A stretch of DNA of 64,000 nucleotides from Gaeumannomyces sp. JS-464. Its lineage: Eukaryota > Ascomycota > Sordariomycetes > Magnaporthales > Magnaporthaceae. Below the pieces are notes generated by a model. The model saw only the letters and a program-made list of their open reading frames with translations. It had not been told where the DNA came from and did not search any database. The translations under genes and the position numbers were made by a program. The stretch lies in assembly GCA_002197995.1 (NCBI GenBank), contig NGZR01000001.1, positions 11,861,501 through 11,925,500 of the forward strand, in the 5' to 3' direction. Positions 1 through 11,201 of the stretch are shown in pieces; positions within the stretch are counted from its first letter, which is position 1; each line of letters begins with the position of its first letter.

Positions 1-1
1 G

Positions 2-406
2 AGGCGGGGCGGCGGCAGCATAAGGAGCCACCCCACGCCCATCGCCAGCCAGTTCACCTCGGGAGCCTGGGCGGTGCAGATGCGCGGGTCCCTGCGCGAG
101 TCAACCGACGATTACGCGAGAGGGTATCCCGATGGACTGGAGCGCATCGGCGAGGACGAGCCCCTGGCCACCAGCATGCAGGACAACCCCGTCGGCAACA
201 ACAGAAGCAAGGACAACAGCAACGGCAGCTACGCTGACAGCGGCACCACGGGCTTCGACTCGTCAAACCAGCCCGAGGGCGGGGGCCTGGCTCCCAAGGA
301 TTCCCTCATGTCCCGCGCTAGCGGCAGCAGCAACGCGTCCAGCAACGGTGGCAGGCCGCTCTGGCACCAGAACCGGCCGCACGGTCGCAACCAGATGTGG
401 ATGTGA
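2..406 (+). CDS. 3' end of an unidentified gene (partial)
   Basis: An open frame runs in from the left edge and ends at TGA 404-406. It encodes about 134 C-terminal residues that are rich in Ser, Asn, Gly and Asp, with no recognisable domain, membrane segment or motif. It looks like the disordered tail of a larger protein whose start lies outside the window. The internal ATG at 74 is not a convincing start, because the frame stays open upstream of it. I do not recognise the family. The next gene is convergent. Function cannot be given. Confidence 0.5.
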   Translation, partial: RRGGGSIRSHPTPIASQFTSGAWAVQMRGSLRESTDDYARGYPDGLERIGEDEPLATSMQDNPVGNNRSKDNSNGSYADSGTTGFDSSNQPEGGGLAPKDSLMSRASGSSNASSNGGRPLWHQNRPHGRNQMWM

Positions 407-1057
407 GATGTTTCGAACTTGCATCTCTGAACGCAACACTTGTTTTTACACGCCACGCGCATCCTCGCCCGGAACGCGCTGGGTAGCGGATGTTTAATGA
501 AACCATACACTACTGTCATTTTCTTTATAATATGTTCTTTTGCTGTCACCATCTCGGATTTTCTTCGTCATACAAGCGCCATTTCAACGCCTTCATTGCG
601 CCGGAGTTAAGTTTGTTTCGAACCGGGGCGTTTAAAGGGAAAACAGAGTGAACCGATTTACACATGTCCGATCAGCATTTTCAACACAAGGGTTCGCATT
701 ATCGCAAGGCTATTATTCTCTTATCGGTATTCCTGGTATAGCCCTATGAGATCTAAACTACTAGTTTTATCGGCTTGGCTATGAAATTCAGTATCTAGTC
801 CTTTCGCAGCGTGTGGAGTTCCACATGATCTCGGTGCACCAAAATCACACATGAGTCCCATGGGAGCAACACTGTTTGGAAGGCGTCACTGTGCCGCGGT
901 TGTTCCTCAAATATCAACGCTGATTGGTATCCTTACGGGCAAGAAATAGAAGCCATCGCTTTACGCCCACAGGAACGTGTTGGTTCTGCAATCGTACTTT
1001 GAACTTGTCGTCTCTCATGCCTCTGCCGTCCTCGGTTTCAGTCACAAGCAGGAATCT

Positions 1058-1867
1058 TCAGCCGCAGCACACAGTGGCCTCGTTTGCAGCGCTGGTTTGG
1101 CCGCGGTTTCTGGAAAGACCACCTAGTTAGTTCTGTGATTTCTTGCGCTAAGGTCGCGAAGAAGCACACACAAAAAGAAGGACACATACCCCGCGGCCAA
1201 AGTTTCCCAACCGAACACAAAGTATCCGAGAGGTAGGAGCCGATGAAGATGCATATAATGATGTACCCATTGTAGTACATGGCCAGCAACATGACGAAGT
1301 AGGCGACGGCGAACTGCATCATGTGCAGCAGGGCACGGACGGCCTGCTGGGGCAGGATGGGCTTGAAAGAGGCCGCCGTCACCACGCCGCCGCCGGGGCC
1401 CTTGGTGCTGCTGCCGGCCGAGGCGCTCTCGGCGGCAGCGCCCGGCGCGGCGGCGACGGGATTGGGGGTGCTGGCCAGGTGCCGGCGGATCAGGAAACGG
1501 TCGTACTCCTTGACGGACCGGCGGAGGAGCTCGAGCGCCATGACGAGCAGGACGACGCCGACGCAGGAGCCCGCAAACATGCCGGCCGAGGTGATCCTCC
1601 ACGAGCTGGCGATGAAGCAGCTGTCGATCGTGTACCAGTTCCAAAGCATCTTGGACGGGCGACGAGGGGAGGGCCTGGTTAGTGGGGAAATTTGGCGGGC
1701 TGGGGGAGGGAGGATGGTTCCTCGTCCGGACACAAACTTACGGATATCTTGCAGCCGCCGCCATGCCTCCCATGCCTCCCATGCCCGCATGCCCATGCCG
1801 CCGCACCAGTAGCGGTGGACATGCCGGCCGAGGTGGTGCTTGTCATGGCTCCGTGGTCGTGGTTCAT
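1058..1867 (-). CDS. Ctr-family copper transporter, one apparent frameshift
   Basis: Small membrane protein of the Ctr copper-uptake family; whether it sits in the plasma or vacuolar membrane is not decidable. Three exons fit: 1742-1867, 1190-1649 and 1058-1109. Exon 1 gives a His/Met-rich N-terminus (MNHDHGAM) ending in CKIS, and exon 2 opens with MLWNWYTID, the usual Ctr junction. Three hydrophobic segments follow (near SAGMFAGSCVGVVLLVMAL, AVAYFVMLLAMYY and IIICIFIGSYL). The second carries a family-like M-x3-M pattern, MLLAM. Near 1226-1227 one base appears to be missing: the expected GYFVFGWETL is in the next frame. The last exon then closes with a copper-site-like CCG tail. Donors are GTAAGT and GTATGT. 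The gene is divergent from the Hsp31 gene. Confidence 0.85.
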
Positions 1868-3657
1868 TGTGGGCGTCTTTTATCTAGCCAGACTGTTCAG
1901 GAGTCTGAGAGCCGATGACAAAATCCGCCGTGCAACTAACAAAGTTTTCGGGGGAAATATGAAAAGGTAGAAAACAAAAAGTATTTGGCAGTGTGTGTGT
2001 GGACGTATGGTGAAGTATAAAAGGCTGCCAGTCTGATATATGAGCAGATTAGGGTAGGTGAGCAGGTTATTGGCACAACCGGTGGACCGACCCAAAAGGC
2101 TTGGAGGAACAAGAGCGGCCAGGAGAGGAAGGAAGATAATACAACGCCCCCTTCCCCAGCCGTGCCTGCCAGATGCAGAGGAAGGTTTGGGTTAGCTTCG
2201 ACGGGCAGCCATATGGCGGTGATGGTGGTGGTGGTGGTGGTGATGATGGCGTGGTGATAGCAGGCGACACTTAGGCTTGGCTGGGCTGGCCAACACGAGG
2301 CTTATTCCAGGCCGTGGCACGTTCCTCCCCGCGTCCCTGATTTGACCTCGTGTGGGATGATCAGGGTTGTGTGTGTGTTGCAGCTCTGATAATCCTCCGG
2401 ATGTACCAACAGGTTTCGCCTAGGGGCTGTGGCCAACCAGGCTTGCTATGGAAGGTCGGATACTTGTTCTGGGCAATCTATTCACTTGGGCCTCGTGCAT
2501 GAGCGGGCCGTCGCTTTGCCATGGCTCGAGTTACACAGGTCCTGGACTTGATTGACCTCATCCCATCACTGGCTTCCTCACAAACCTACCCCGTTGGATA
2601 TTCGCTGGCGTCCACGGTAGGTCCTAGCAGTCAAAAACAGGCGCGACAGGGCGCCACAGACACGCACCGGGAAAGAGGCGCTCGCACTCATGCAACGGCC
2701 AGAACGAATTCCGATCCGGTCACGCCACGCCAGCACCACTCGAGGCCAATTGAGCGAGTTTGCGCCAGTTACGTCTTCAGCCCAAGGCACGCTAGTGGCC
2801 GCTCTCCCCCGACACCAAGATCCAACCGCCATTCCGATGGTGTGACTTTCCCTGTCACCGAACGCTTACCCGAGGTCTGATGCAGGCCTGGCCGGCGCCG
2901 GCCCTGGTCGCGTTTCTTGGTGCTTGCAACCCCGATCCGGTCAGGGTGGTCAACCGGAACGCGGCTCTGTCAGTCTGCCGAGGCCGAGACGGCCACGATA
3001 ATGAATGAACTTGGTGCCGGTCCGTCCTGCCGCGGCCCGAGGGTCGTCATCTTGATGCAATGCAACGCAGTCGGTCCACTTCTCAAAGACATGGGGGTCC
3101 AGCTCTACGGTATGATGTCAAGTTTCTGCTCTGTCATCCATCGCCACACGTCTTTTTGGCCGGGACAATAAATCGCCCTGAAAAAGTCCCGCTATTTTTA
3201 CAAATCTCCATCATCAATGGCCCACTATCAAATCCAACGAACCCGCTATCCGCAAAAATGGACACCGCGATGCTTGCCTTTAAGCTTTTTCAAGCTTCAT
3301 TCCGGGTGTGCATGCATATATACTTCATTGCCGGGATATGTTAGTCATCAGACTGGACTAGAGAGGTAAAGGCCGCCCATGTTAGTAATCCAAAATGGGC
3401 TCAACATTCCTCCTGTTCCAAGGCCATTGGTGGTCTGGCCTGGCAATAGCTCGGCGGATAGTGACGTATAAGCCCCACATCACGATGAAGCTGCCGAGTA
3501 CTTAAAGCTCTGACCTTTTATTGACGGCAATGAACCTCACCCGCCCCGCCTTCAGCAGTCCCTCTTCTACAATACTCCTTTGCGCTCCCGCTAAACATAC
3601 ATATCACGTACAAATCAAATCTTGCCCTAGAGCCACCCCTGAATCGAATCACTCAAA
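1868..3657. other. Divergent intergenic region, copper transporter / Hsp31
   Basis: About 1.8 kb between two divergent starts. The short frames here have no coding character. It contains a GGT microsatellite near 2221 and a TATAAAAG at about 2016. The last 150 nt before the Hsp31 start are pyrimidine-rich, as in fungal leaders. No copper-response element can be named from sight. Confidence 0.5.
2215..2248. repeat. GGT/GAT trinucleotide microsatellite
   Basis: About seven GGT units bounded by GAT units, in the intergenic region between the copper transporter and Hsp31 genes. No coding frame uses it convincingly. Confidence 0.8.
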
Positions 3658-4475
3658 ATGGCTACCAAGAAGATTCTCATCGTATTGACCTCCCACGGTA
3701 GGATGGAGGCCGACGGCGTGGTCAAGCCAACCGGATGGTTTTTGGTGCGTATTAACCGGGCGTCTCACTGGGAGACTTTCCTGCACACATCTCGCATACT
3801 GTACCTGCCTAGGTACCTATCTACCCAAAATGCTTATTTAACTAACAAGCAACACCAAAACAGCCCGAGTTTTCCCACCCGTACGACGTCCTGGTCAAGG
3901 CCGGCTACGAAATCACCGTGGCCTCGCCCGCGGGCGGCAAGGCGCCCCTCGACCCAGCCTCGATCGAGATGTTCAAGGACGACCCCTCGGCCAAGGCCTT
4001 CCTCGAGAGCCAGGCGAGCCTCTGGGAGCAGACGGTCAAGCTGTCCGACGTGGCCCCGGACGCGGCGCGCACGTTCGACGCCCTGTTCTACCCGGGCGGC
4101 CACGGCCCCATGTTCGACCTGGCCGTTGACGCGACGTCGCAGCGGCTCATCGCCGACTTCCACGCCGCGGGCAAGCCCGTGGCCGCCGTCTGCCACGGCC
4201 CCGTCGTGTTCGTCAACGTCAAGCTGCCCGACGGCACGCCCCTGCTCAAGGGCAGGACGGCGACGGGCTTCACCAACGCCGAGGAGGAGATCATGCAGCT
4301 GGTCAAGTTCATGCCCGAGCTGCTCGAGGACGCCATGAACAAGGCCGGCGCCAACTTTGTAAAGGCCGACGAGCCGTGGGGCGAAAAGGTTGTCGTGGAT
4401 GGGAAGCTCATCACGGGCCAGAACCCGGCCAGCGCCAAGGGCGTTGGTGACGCCATTGTCAAGCTTCTGGCGTGA
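3658..4475 (+). CDS. Hsp31/DJ-1-type glyoxalase III (D-lactate dehydratase)
   Basis: Class I glutamine-amidotransferase-like protein of the DJ-1/PfpI superfamily, Hsp31 branch. These enzymes convert methylglyoxal to D-lactate without glutathione and help in oxidative and carbonyl stress, usually in the cytosol. Two exons, 3658-3744 and 3864-4475, give 232 residues, the usual Hsp31 length. The 119-nt intron has a GTGCGT donor, an ACTAAC branch point and a CAG acceptor. The nucleophile elbow AAVCHGP places Cys139-His140, and the early GRMEADG carries the expected Glu. The motifs KPTGWFLPEF and FYPGGHGPMFD are typical. The frame is intact. A 17-nt A-rich run follows the stop. Confidence 0.92.
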
Positions 4476-5567
4476 TAAAAAAAAAAAAAAAACGTTCTTT
4501 TCTTTTTCCTTCTCCTTTTAATTTCTGTCATTGGCTGCAGCTGGCTCATACAGGTGTTGGCTATTTTAATGTTTTGGGTCGCGGGACGCAAATTAAAGCA
4601 CAGAAAAATAGCACTCAAAGCGTTTAGCGCTTCCTGGGTTTAGCGGATCGGGATCCTCGCCAGACCCAGTTCTGCAGCGCCTCAATGCGGTACAGCAGGC
4701 CCGGTTTTGATTGGAAGATGGGCTGCGAGCCAAGCCTCCTGAACTGCATGTTGGGCTGACGTCGCCATGCCGGACCCTTCGAAAGTGATCCCAGAGGCCA
4801 TGCAGAGGACAAGTCCCCCCCAGAGCTGCTGCCCCTGATGAGGGCGCTTGATGGTTGACTCCTATCACGCCTCGACAACGCACGTGCAGTGCAGTCGGAT
4901 TCTGGTACCGACTACCCACACCGCCCTGGCCTGTCCTGGGGGTGTTGTCGTTCTTTTTTGACCCCGGCGGCGACAGGAGCTTCCCTCTTACTCAAGCGAA
5001 CAAGGGATGCTGCCAGAACAGCAACCAACAAGGCGGGTCGTGCAGCAGCCGTGAACCGGACAAATCGTCTCCCTCCCGTGTCGCACCGACCCCATGTTGG
5101 TGCTGAATCCTTCTTGTTGTCCCTCAGCTCAGGATCATAGGGTTGAGACTGTCATTGGCGAGGCCAGCAGCTGTTGTGTGAAAATAAGGGGTAGATGAGT
5201 CCATGAACCAACAACCACCAAGCCGCAGGAAGCGCTGTCGATCTCGCTCCTTGGCTCGCCAACACAGTCGAGCGGTGGCAGTCGAGCTGAAAGGTTCTTG
5301 GGGCATGATGGAAGAAGTCGGCGGTGGCGATGGGGAGGAAATGTGCGCATAAAGAGAGGCCAGCGGCGCGGCCATCTCGTCCAGAGACAGCCTCCAAGAC
5401 ACGCTCCTCTCTCCACAGTCTCTTCACAGTCTCTTGACAGCAAAGCCATCGACCCGCTCCACACTCTTTTCTCCCAACCCATAGTAATCAAAGCGATTCC
5501 TTCCTGTCCTTTGAGACCCCAAGCCCTTTAAAAGCCTTCTTCAGCCTACATATCTCTCACCATCACC
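4476..5567. other. Intergenic, Hsp31 to GPI-type protein
   Basis: About 1.1 kb between tandem genes. I see no coding signal. A TTTAAAAG about 40 nt before the downstream ATG at 5568 may be its TATA-like element. Confidence 0.4.
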
Positions 5568-6311
5568 ATGCGTACCAACAACCTCCTCGTGGCCTTCGTT
5601 ACCATCGCTGCCGGCACCGTTGCGGCCGTCGGGCTCGGTCACCCTGGCCAAGCCGTCGCCAGGCACCAGGCCAGGGATGAGGCAGATGTCAACGAGAAAG
5701 CTTCGGCTTGCGCGAGCGCCCTCGTGGCCATCGCCTCGACCATTCCCAGGGACCCTGAGCTGGAAAAGTCCCTCGAGGAGTGGGCTGCGAAGCAGACGGT
5801 TAGCATTTCCAACCCTTTGCACAAGTACAACGCGCCGTCTGTGAACCCCGTCGCAGTGCAGCCAGCTAATCCCACGTTCTCCCATTCACAGCCCGCCCCC
5901 AACGCCAACGTGTGCGACATCAAAGCCCCTGCAGCGCTCACCTCGAAGATGGAGGAATACGTCAAAACTCTCGATGCTTGGGGATCTAGCAACGGGCCCG
6001 CCCACACCTCTTCGCTGTCCGCAGCTGGCTGTCCCATGGAGAAGTTCAGGGAGCTTGATGACCAACTCAAGTCCGCATTTTCGGAGCTCGAGAACTTATG
6101 CGCCACGACGACGGGCGGCACAACCCCAAGACCACCGGGAGGCGCGACTCCCGGGACCACTCCCAAGCCCACTGGAACCACGTCCAATGCTGCTGCTGCG
6201 GCTACTACCAGCAGCTCCAGCTCCAGCAAGAATGCTGCTCCACGCGAAACTGGCTTCGTTGCCGGCATGGTAGCTGCTGCTGGCCTTCTGGGCGTTGTCG
6301 CGGCTCTGTGA
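5568..6311 (+). CDS. Secreted, probably GPI-anchored Ser/Thr-rich protein
   Basis: The N-terminus has a signal-peptide shape (hydrophobic LLVAFVTIAAGTVAAVG). The middle holds four spaced cysteines (ACASAL, VCDI, GCPM, LCATT). A Thr/Pro/Ser-rich linker follows, and the C-terminus is hydrophobic (GFVAGMVAAAGLLGVVAAL) as in GPI-modified cell-wall proteins. The layout resembles the fungal 'infection structure-specific' (DUF7735-like) family; this is recollection, not a search result. Residues 78-108 probably come from a 93-nt intron (5799-5891, GTTAGC donor, GCTAATC branch, ACAG acceptor) that is a multiple of three and has no stop. The mature product is then about 216 residues, or 247 if the intron is retained. 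Confidence 0.7.
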   Translation: MRTNNLLVAFVTIAAGTVAAVGLGHPGQAVARHQARDEADVNEKASACASALVAIASTIPRDPELEKSLEEWAAKQTVSISNPLHKYNAPSVNPVAVQPANPTFSHSQPAPNANVCDIKAPAALTSKMEEYVKTLDAWGSSNGPAHTSSLSAAGCPMEKFRELDDQLKSAFSELENLCATTTGGTTPRPPGGATPGTTPKPTGTTSNAAAAATTSSSSSSKNAAPRETGFVAGMVAAAGLLGVVAAL

Positions 6312-6818
6312 GAAGGACTAGATTACTTTCGGCATCTGTGACCCAAAATCCTGCGAGCAAGGGTGAGGAGGCTGACGGGCTTGAGTCCATCGGCGGTTTA
6401 ATTCGTGTGCGACGGGGCGCTTGTATCTTCACTTTCATTAGTTTTATACCAGGAATTTAGTCTCTTGCCGGCCTCAATCAATGGGGCGCGGAATAAGCAG
6501 CTTGTTCTCCACCACTGGAAGACGCCGACTACCAAGACGACCCCTGGAGATGATGGGACACAATGCAACCGGCGGCGGCTGGTAGGATGCTCAACAGTTT
6601 CAAGCAGCGTAAATCGTGGAATGTCGGAGTGTGCTCTCAGAGCCAACATTCCGTGCTCCGTGCCTCGGTGGCCACGTGCAGGTCACCGACCTTGGCTTGT
6701 GGCGCAATGAATCTGCCGATTCTTGAATAGGGTTGGAGTGAATAAACGGGCTGCGTAGGCGACGGGCGAGAAGGTCGAAGAGATATCCAGGTGTAATAGG
6801 GACGCGGAGAGAGGATCT
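6312..6818. other. Convergent 3' intergenic region
   Basis: About 500 nt between the converging GPI-type and SEH1 genes. It should hold both 3' ends. No other feature is visible. Confidence 0.4.
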
Positions 6819-8162
6819 TCACGACACCGGTTCCGTCTGTGGCACCGCCATCCTCATCTTCACCATGGCCAGCTCTGAGCTCTTGGCCCATGTGCCGTCG
6901 GGCGTCTGGCGGTAGCACATGAGCTTCCCATCGTCCCCAACGCTGCCGAGAATCTGCCCGTCATCGTCAAAGCCGACGCGCCACACAGGCGTGCGGTGCG
7001 TCTCTAGCCGCGACAGCTCTCGGACTACATGTCTGGCCTCGCCTGGCTGGCCCGTCATGACGCGGTCCGCGTTGGCGCTCGAGATGGCCAGCTCCGAACC
7101 CAGCACGGACCTGGCCGGAGGAGGATTGGGCAAGCCAACCGGGTGCTGCGACTGCTGTTGCTGCTGCTGTTGTAGCGAATTTCGCGATCCCCTCGAGGTG
7201 CCGGACCTGGCGCCCGAGGCGTCGTGACCGCCCGTCCCACCTGTGGTGCTGCCGCCCTTGACAAGGTCCGACGAGGACCAGGACTTGCCGTCGTCCGGGG
7301 AGAAGGGTGTGTCCAGGCGCACGACCCGCACGAAGCCGTCCTGGCAGGCTGTGGCAATGATGTCGTATCCGCGGATGTTGCCAGCAGCCCAGGCAACGTC
7401 GCGCACGAGCCCTCCGTGGCCGGAGATCTCGGCGGCTAGGTAGAACTCCCTCGCAGACGGCCCGGCAGCAGATGAGGCGGCGTCACGGGAGCGGTAGATG
7501 CGCACGGTGCGCATGGCAGCGACTACCAGGGCCAGCGAGTCGGTTTGGACGCCGGCGCGCAGGGCTGAGTAGCAGGGATCCGGATTTGGGTCAAAGCGGA
7601 CGCGGAACGATGTCTCCTCTCCGCGGGCCGGGCGGGGGTTACAGACAACCAGACGGTCAACAGGGTTGAAGTCGGCCAGGTTCTCGGGCTGCTCATTTTC
7701 AAGCACGTCCAGAACACCATCAGCAGCCAGCAGAGCCAGGTGGGTGTGGCGAGTCTCGTCGTTGTGGCGGAGTGAGAAGGAGCGGTAGGGCGCGCCGCCG
7801 CGTGATTTGTGCTCATAGGCGGCCCTCGCGTTCTCCTTGTTGCGCTGGCTGAAGCGCTTGCCCGGGGCGGCAGCCGGGTCCTCGGCCCAGAGCTTGAAGC
7901 GGCCCTCGATGCCGAGCGAGGCGACCAGATTGGGAAATATGGTCGGGGGCAGCCACTGCAGCTCGAGGATGTCGCCGCCATGGGCGGTCCAGTTGTCGCA
8001 CTGACGCCAAATGCCGTCCTGATGGCGGTTGAAGACGCGGATCTTGCCATCGACGGAGCCCGTCGCGCAGCGGTCGCCGTAGCTGTTGAAAGCAACGGCC
8101 TGCACCAGATCCTGGTGGCCGTGGTTCATGATAACGTGGACCCTCGCCTGCTCGCCCGCCAT
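6819..8162 (-). CDS. SEH1: Nucleoporin SEH1 (WD40 protein)
   Basis: A beta-propeller scaffold that acts in the Y-shaped (Nup84/Nup107) nuclear pore complex and, in the SEA/GATOR complex, at the vacuole. It is a single exon of 447 residues. The N-terminus VHVIMNHGHQDLVQAVAFN, the repeat GDRCATGSVDGKIRVF and the WTAHGGDILELQW segment are characteristic of SEH1 and Sec13. Further blades are at ISGHGGLVRDVAW and LETHRTPVWRVGF. Between late blades there is a low-complexity insert with seven or more Gln and many Ser/Gly, so it is longer than the roughly 350-residue yeast protein. The start at 8162 matches the family N-terminus. The frame is clean. It is divergent from ALG7. Confidence 0.9.
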   Translation of the reverse strand: MAGEQARVHVIMNHGHQDLVQAVAFNSYGDRCATGSVDGKIRVFNRHQDGIWRQCDNWTAHGGDILELQWLPPTIFPNLVASLGIEGRFKLWAEDPAAAPGKRFSQRNKENARAAYEHKSRGGAPYRSFSLRHNDETRHTHLALLAADGVLDVLENEQPENLADFNPVDRLVVCNPRPARGEETSFRVRFDPNPDPCYSALRAGVQTDSLALVVAAMRTVRIYRSRDAASSAAGPSAREFYLAAEISGHGGLVRDVAWAAGNIRGYDIIATACQDGFVRVVRLDTPFSPDDGKSWSSSDLVKGGSTTGGTGGHDASGARSGTSRGSRNSLQQQQQQQSQHPVGLPNPPPARSVLGSELAISSANADRVMTGQPGEARHVVRELSRLETHRTPVWRVGFDDDGQILGSVGDDGKLMCYRQTPDGTWAKSSELAMVKMRMAVPQTEPVS

Positions 8163-8994
8163 GGGGGGCTCCAGGACCGCCGGGGCGCCATTCTGGACTC
8201 GAGCCCTCGGCTAGGGTCTCAGTGGAATGGGGACGGCAATTGGGGACGGCTATGACAAGCACGGGTGCGTTGTACGTGAATCGAGCGCCCGTGTGGCCAG
8301 ACTGGTTCTGCAGATACAAGCCCGGCCGCCTAGCCAGTGACCGATACGCGCGTGTGTGCTTGGTGGCGCCTCTCGCCAGCAACCTGGGTTGGAGGAGCCA
8401 AAGCAGTGCTGATATCGTTTGCGTGCCCTCAATTGCAAGAAAGGACATAGGGACTGCGCCCCACGTGCTCTATGTAAGTCTTGGGTAGGTGCGGCCCACT
8501 TCCCCTGCCAGCACCTCGGCGACAGGTGGTACCCGCCTGGCCTGCGCTTATCGATAATACCAACCAGGGTGTCTAGGTGTTTTTTTTTTGGCAGAGGTTC
8601 CAATGGAATCGTTCGGTGAGGTTTCCATGCGCCGCGCTCCAACGTCGTCGGCGCAAACAAAAATACCCACATCCCGCTGCGACATGACATGATGCCTCGT
8701 GTCCACTAGCCTGACCAGCTCAAGGTTCACCGGCCCCTTACGCGCCCTCCCTCCCTTGAGCCTCCCGTTCGTTTCTCTGGCCAGTCGTTATACCGCGTTC
8801 GGATAACCCGGCCGTGCCACCGCCTGCGATTCCTCGAGTTATTTGCCTTTCTTCTTCACTGTCATTTCCCTCGTCCTTCATTCAACAGCCCCAACCCGAC
8901 GACGTCAGGCAGGCAGAGCCTCCTCCTGCTCCAAGAGCACCCGCCCCCCACACAAACTCGCAACGATGCGATAGCACCTTTTCGACTCCCGACG
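8163..8994. promoter_or_regulatory. Shared divergent promoter region SEH1 / ALG7
   Basis: Some 830 nt separate the two divergent start codons, so it must contain both promoters. A T-run sits at 8580. The last 200 nt before ALG7 are pyrimidine-rich (CTTCTTCA, CCTCCTCC), typical of fungal leaders. No specific factor site is assigned. Confidence 0.45.
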
Positions 8995-10414
8995 ATGACG
9001 ACTACCGATCTCTCCAAGAATGAGACGCTCAGCCTCCTGTCGCTCTTTGCGGCTTGCGTCGCCGTGCTCGCCAACACCTTCAAAGGCGATGGCGAGCCGT
9101 TGGTCGCCTCGCTCGCCCTGAGCGGCATCGCTTTCGCCGCCAGCTACGCCATGATCCGCTGGCTGGGCCCGACCTTCATCAAGGCAGGTATCAAGGGCGT
9201 CGACCTGAGCAAGACGCACAAGAAGGAGATACCCGAGTGCATGGGCGCCATCTGTGCCGTCGTCTACCTCCTCGTCATCATAATTTTCATCCCCTTCCCC
9301 TTCTACAAGGACATCGTCGCCGCCACGAGCGGCGGCGGCAACCGCGACGTCGTTCTGCACGTCGAACACGTCCAGGAGGGCCGCTTCCTGCATCGCTTTC
9401 CCCACAACAAGCTCGCCTCCTTCCTCTCGGCCGTCATCTCGCTGCAGTCCATCACCCTGCTCGGCATTGGCGACGACCTGTTCGACATTCGCTGGCGCCA
9501 CAAGTTCTTCATCCCCGCCTTCGCCGCCATCCCATCCTGGTCGTCTACTTTGTCGACTTTGGTGTCACCTCGGTTGTTATCCCCGTCCCTCTGCAGCCAT
9601 ACCTTGGCGAACTGCTCGACCTCGGCCCGCTCTACTACGTCTACATGACGGCCATCGCCATCTTCAGCCCAAATAGCATCAACATCCTGGCGGGATCAAC
9701 GGTATCGAGGTCTCGCAGTCCATCGTCATCGCCCTGCTCATCGCCCTCAATGACTGCCTCTACCTCTTCACCCCCTATCCGCACCCCGCGACCGACAGCC
9801 ACCTCTTCTCGCTCTACTTCCTCCTCCCCTTCCTCGGCGTCAGTTTCGCCCTCCTGTGCCACAACTGGTACCCCGCCCGCGCCTTCTGCGGCGACACCTA
9901 CTGCTACTTTGCCGGCATGGTCTTTGTCGTCGTCAGCGTCCTCGGACACTTCAGCAAGACCCTGGTCCTCCTGCTGGCGCCCCAGATATTCAACTTCGTC
10001 TACTCGGCACCTCAAATATTCGGCCTTGTTCCCTGCCCTCGCCACCGGTTGCCGCGCTTCCACGCCCGCACAGGCCTCATGGATCCCTCGGTCACGCCGT
10101 GGACCCCTGAGCGCCAGCCACGCGCCCCAGTCGCCGCGGCGCTCCGCCTGCTTGCTCGCTTGCGCTTGGTCCAGCTCACCACCGATGCCGACGGGCGTTT
10201 CGTCGAGACATCCAACCTTACAATCCTCAACCTCTGGCTGGTCTGGCGCGGCCCCATGACGGAGCGCCGCCTCGCCACTGAGCTCACTATCCTGCAGGCC
10301 GTCGCCGGTCTGGCCGGTCTGTTCGTTCGTCACCGCCTCGCTCTCCTAGTCTTTAAGGAAGACAACTGGGTGTGGGGGTTTGAGACAGCGCTTCTGGGAT
10401 GTGTCTGCGCATGA
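8995..10414 (+). CDS. ALG7: ALG7 UDP-GlcNAc:dolichyl-phosphate GlcNAc-1-P transferase, two frameshifts
   Basis: Multi-spanning ER membrane enzyme that makes GlcNAc-PP-dolichol, the first step of N-glycan precursor synthesis and the tunicamycin target. The frame begins MTTTDLSKNET and carries family motifs PECMGAICAVVYLL, FPFYKDIVAATSGGGNRDVV, LGIGDDLFDIRWRHK, PNSINILAG, GDTYCYFAGM and PRHRLPRF. The reading frame steps back by one base twice: at the CCC near 9531-9533, where AAIP must continue into ILVVYFVDFG, and at the GGG near 9692-9694, where LAG must continue into INGIEVSQS. Each is explained by one missing base in a run of four. Joined, the protein is about 470 residues. The C-terminal end after KEDNW is less certain. 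Confidence 0.9.
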
Positions 10415-11201
10415 ATAACGGAATGACAGTTGACGAACGGTGGGTACATCCCTACCTGTATGATATGATAGGCAACTTCTCGTTTTGTTTTGTTTTTTGT
10501 CATGCTCGTTTTTCTTTTGCCAGGGATGCTCGTGATCTGTACCGCACTTAGCTACCAGGAACCCGCGGCAGTAAATAACCCCCGATTTGTCGCGACTTGG
10601 CGGTATCTAACAGACAGGGAGGGAAAAGATCTCGAAGAGAAGGGAGAAAGAGTAAGCCACCCGGCGCCCGAAACGACCAGCAACATAGATTCATACAAGG
10701 CCCTGTAGACCAATAACAGCATACCAGAAAACAAAGAACCCAGTTCTGTACTTGGACGTTCGCGTTTCCGTGGGCAGAGCTTTGCCGCTGTCGCACGTCG
10801 TCTAGGCTCCTCAGACGCAGTGGGATCAATACGAACCATGTTGTGTGGCATGTTGAAACGAAAACCTCGCGAAAATAATAAATGGCGAGCAGAGATCGAT
10901 CCCCAGCGAGTAATACGCTGACAGCTGGCAAAAAAAAGAAAGCCAAAGACCGCCCAAGACCTGTTGTTCCACCAGTGTCATACCAACGCCGAAAGGTGCA
11001 AATTCCCAATCCGGGACCGCCGTTTTAGCCTCGTCATATAAAGAATATTGCCCCATTTAAGAGTGCTCAATAAGAGCTGCGTATCGCATATAAATCGGAA
11101 TAGCAATGAGAAAAACAAAACGAGAAAGAAAATGAAGATTGCACGGGTGTAACCGGCCTGAACAAGAAATAAAACGCACAGCTTCCTACGATGTACATAG
11201 T
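10415..11201. other. Convergent intergenic region ALG7 / SET3
   Basis: About 790 nt between converging genes. It is AT-richer than the coding DNA. No coding signal is seen. Confidence 0.4.

Noticed and set aside
9054..10259. 401-codon frame on the + strand
   Set aside because: Only its short middle part (ILVVYFVDFGVTSV) is the ALG7 protein after a frame break; the rest is out-of-frame ALG7.
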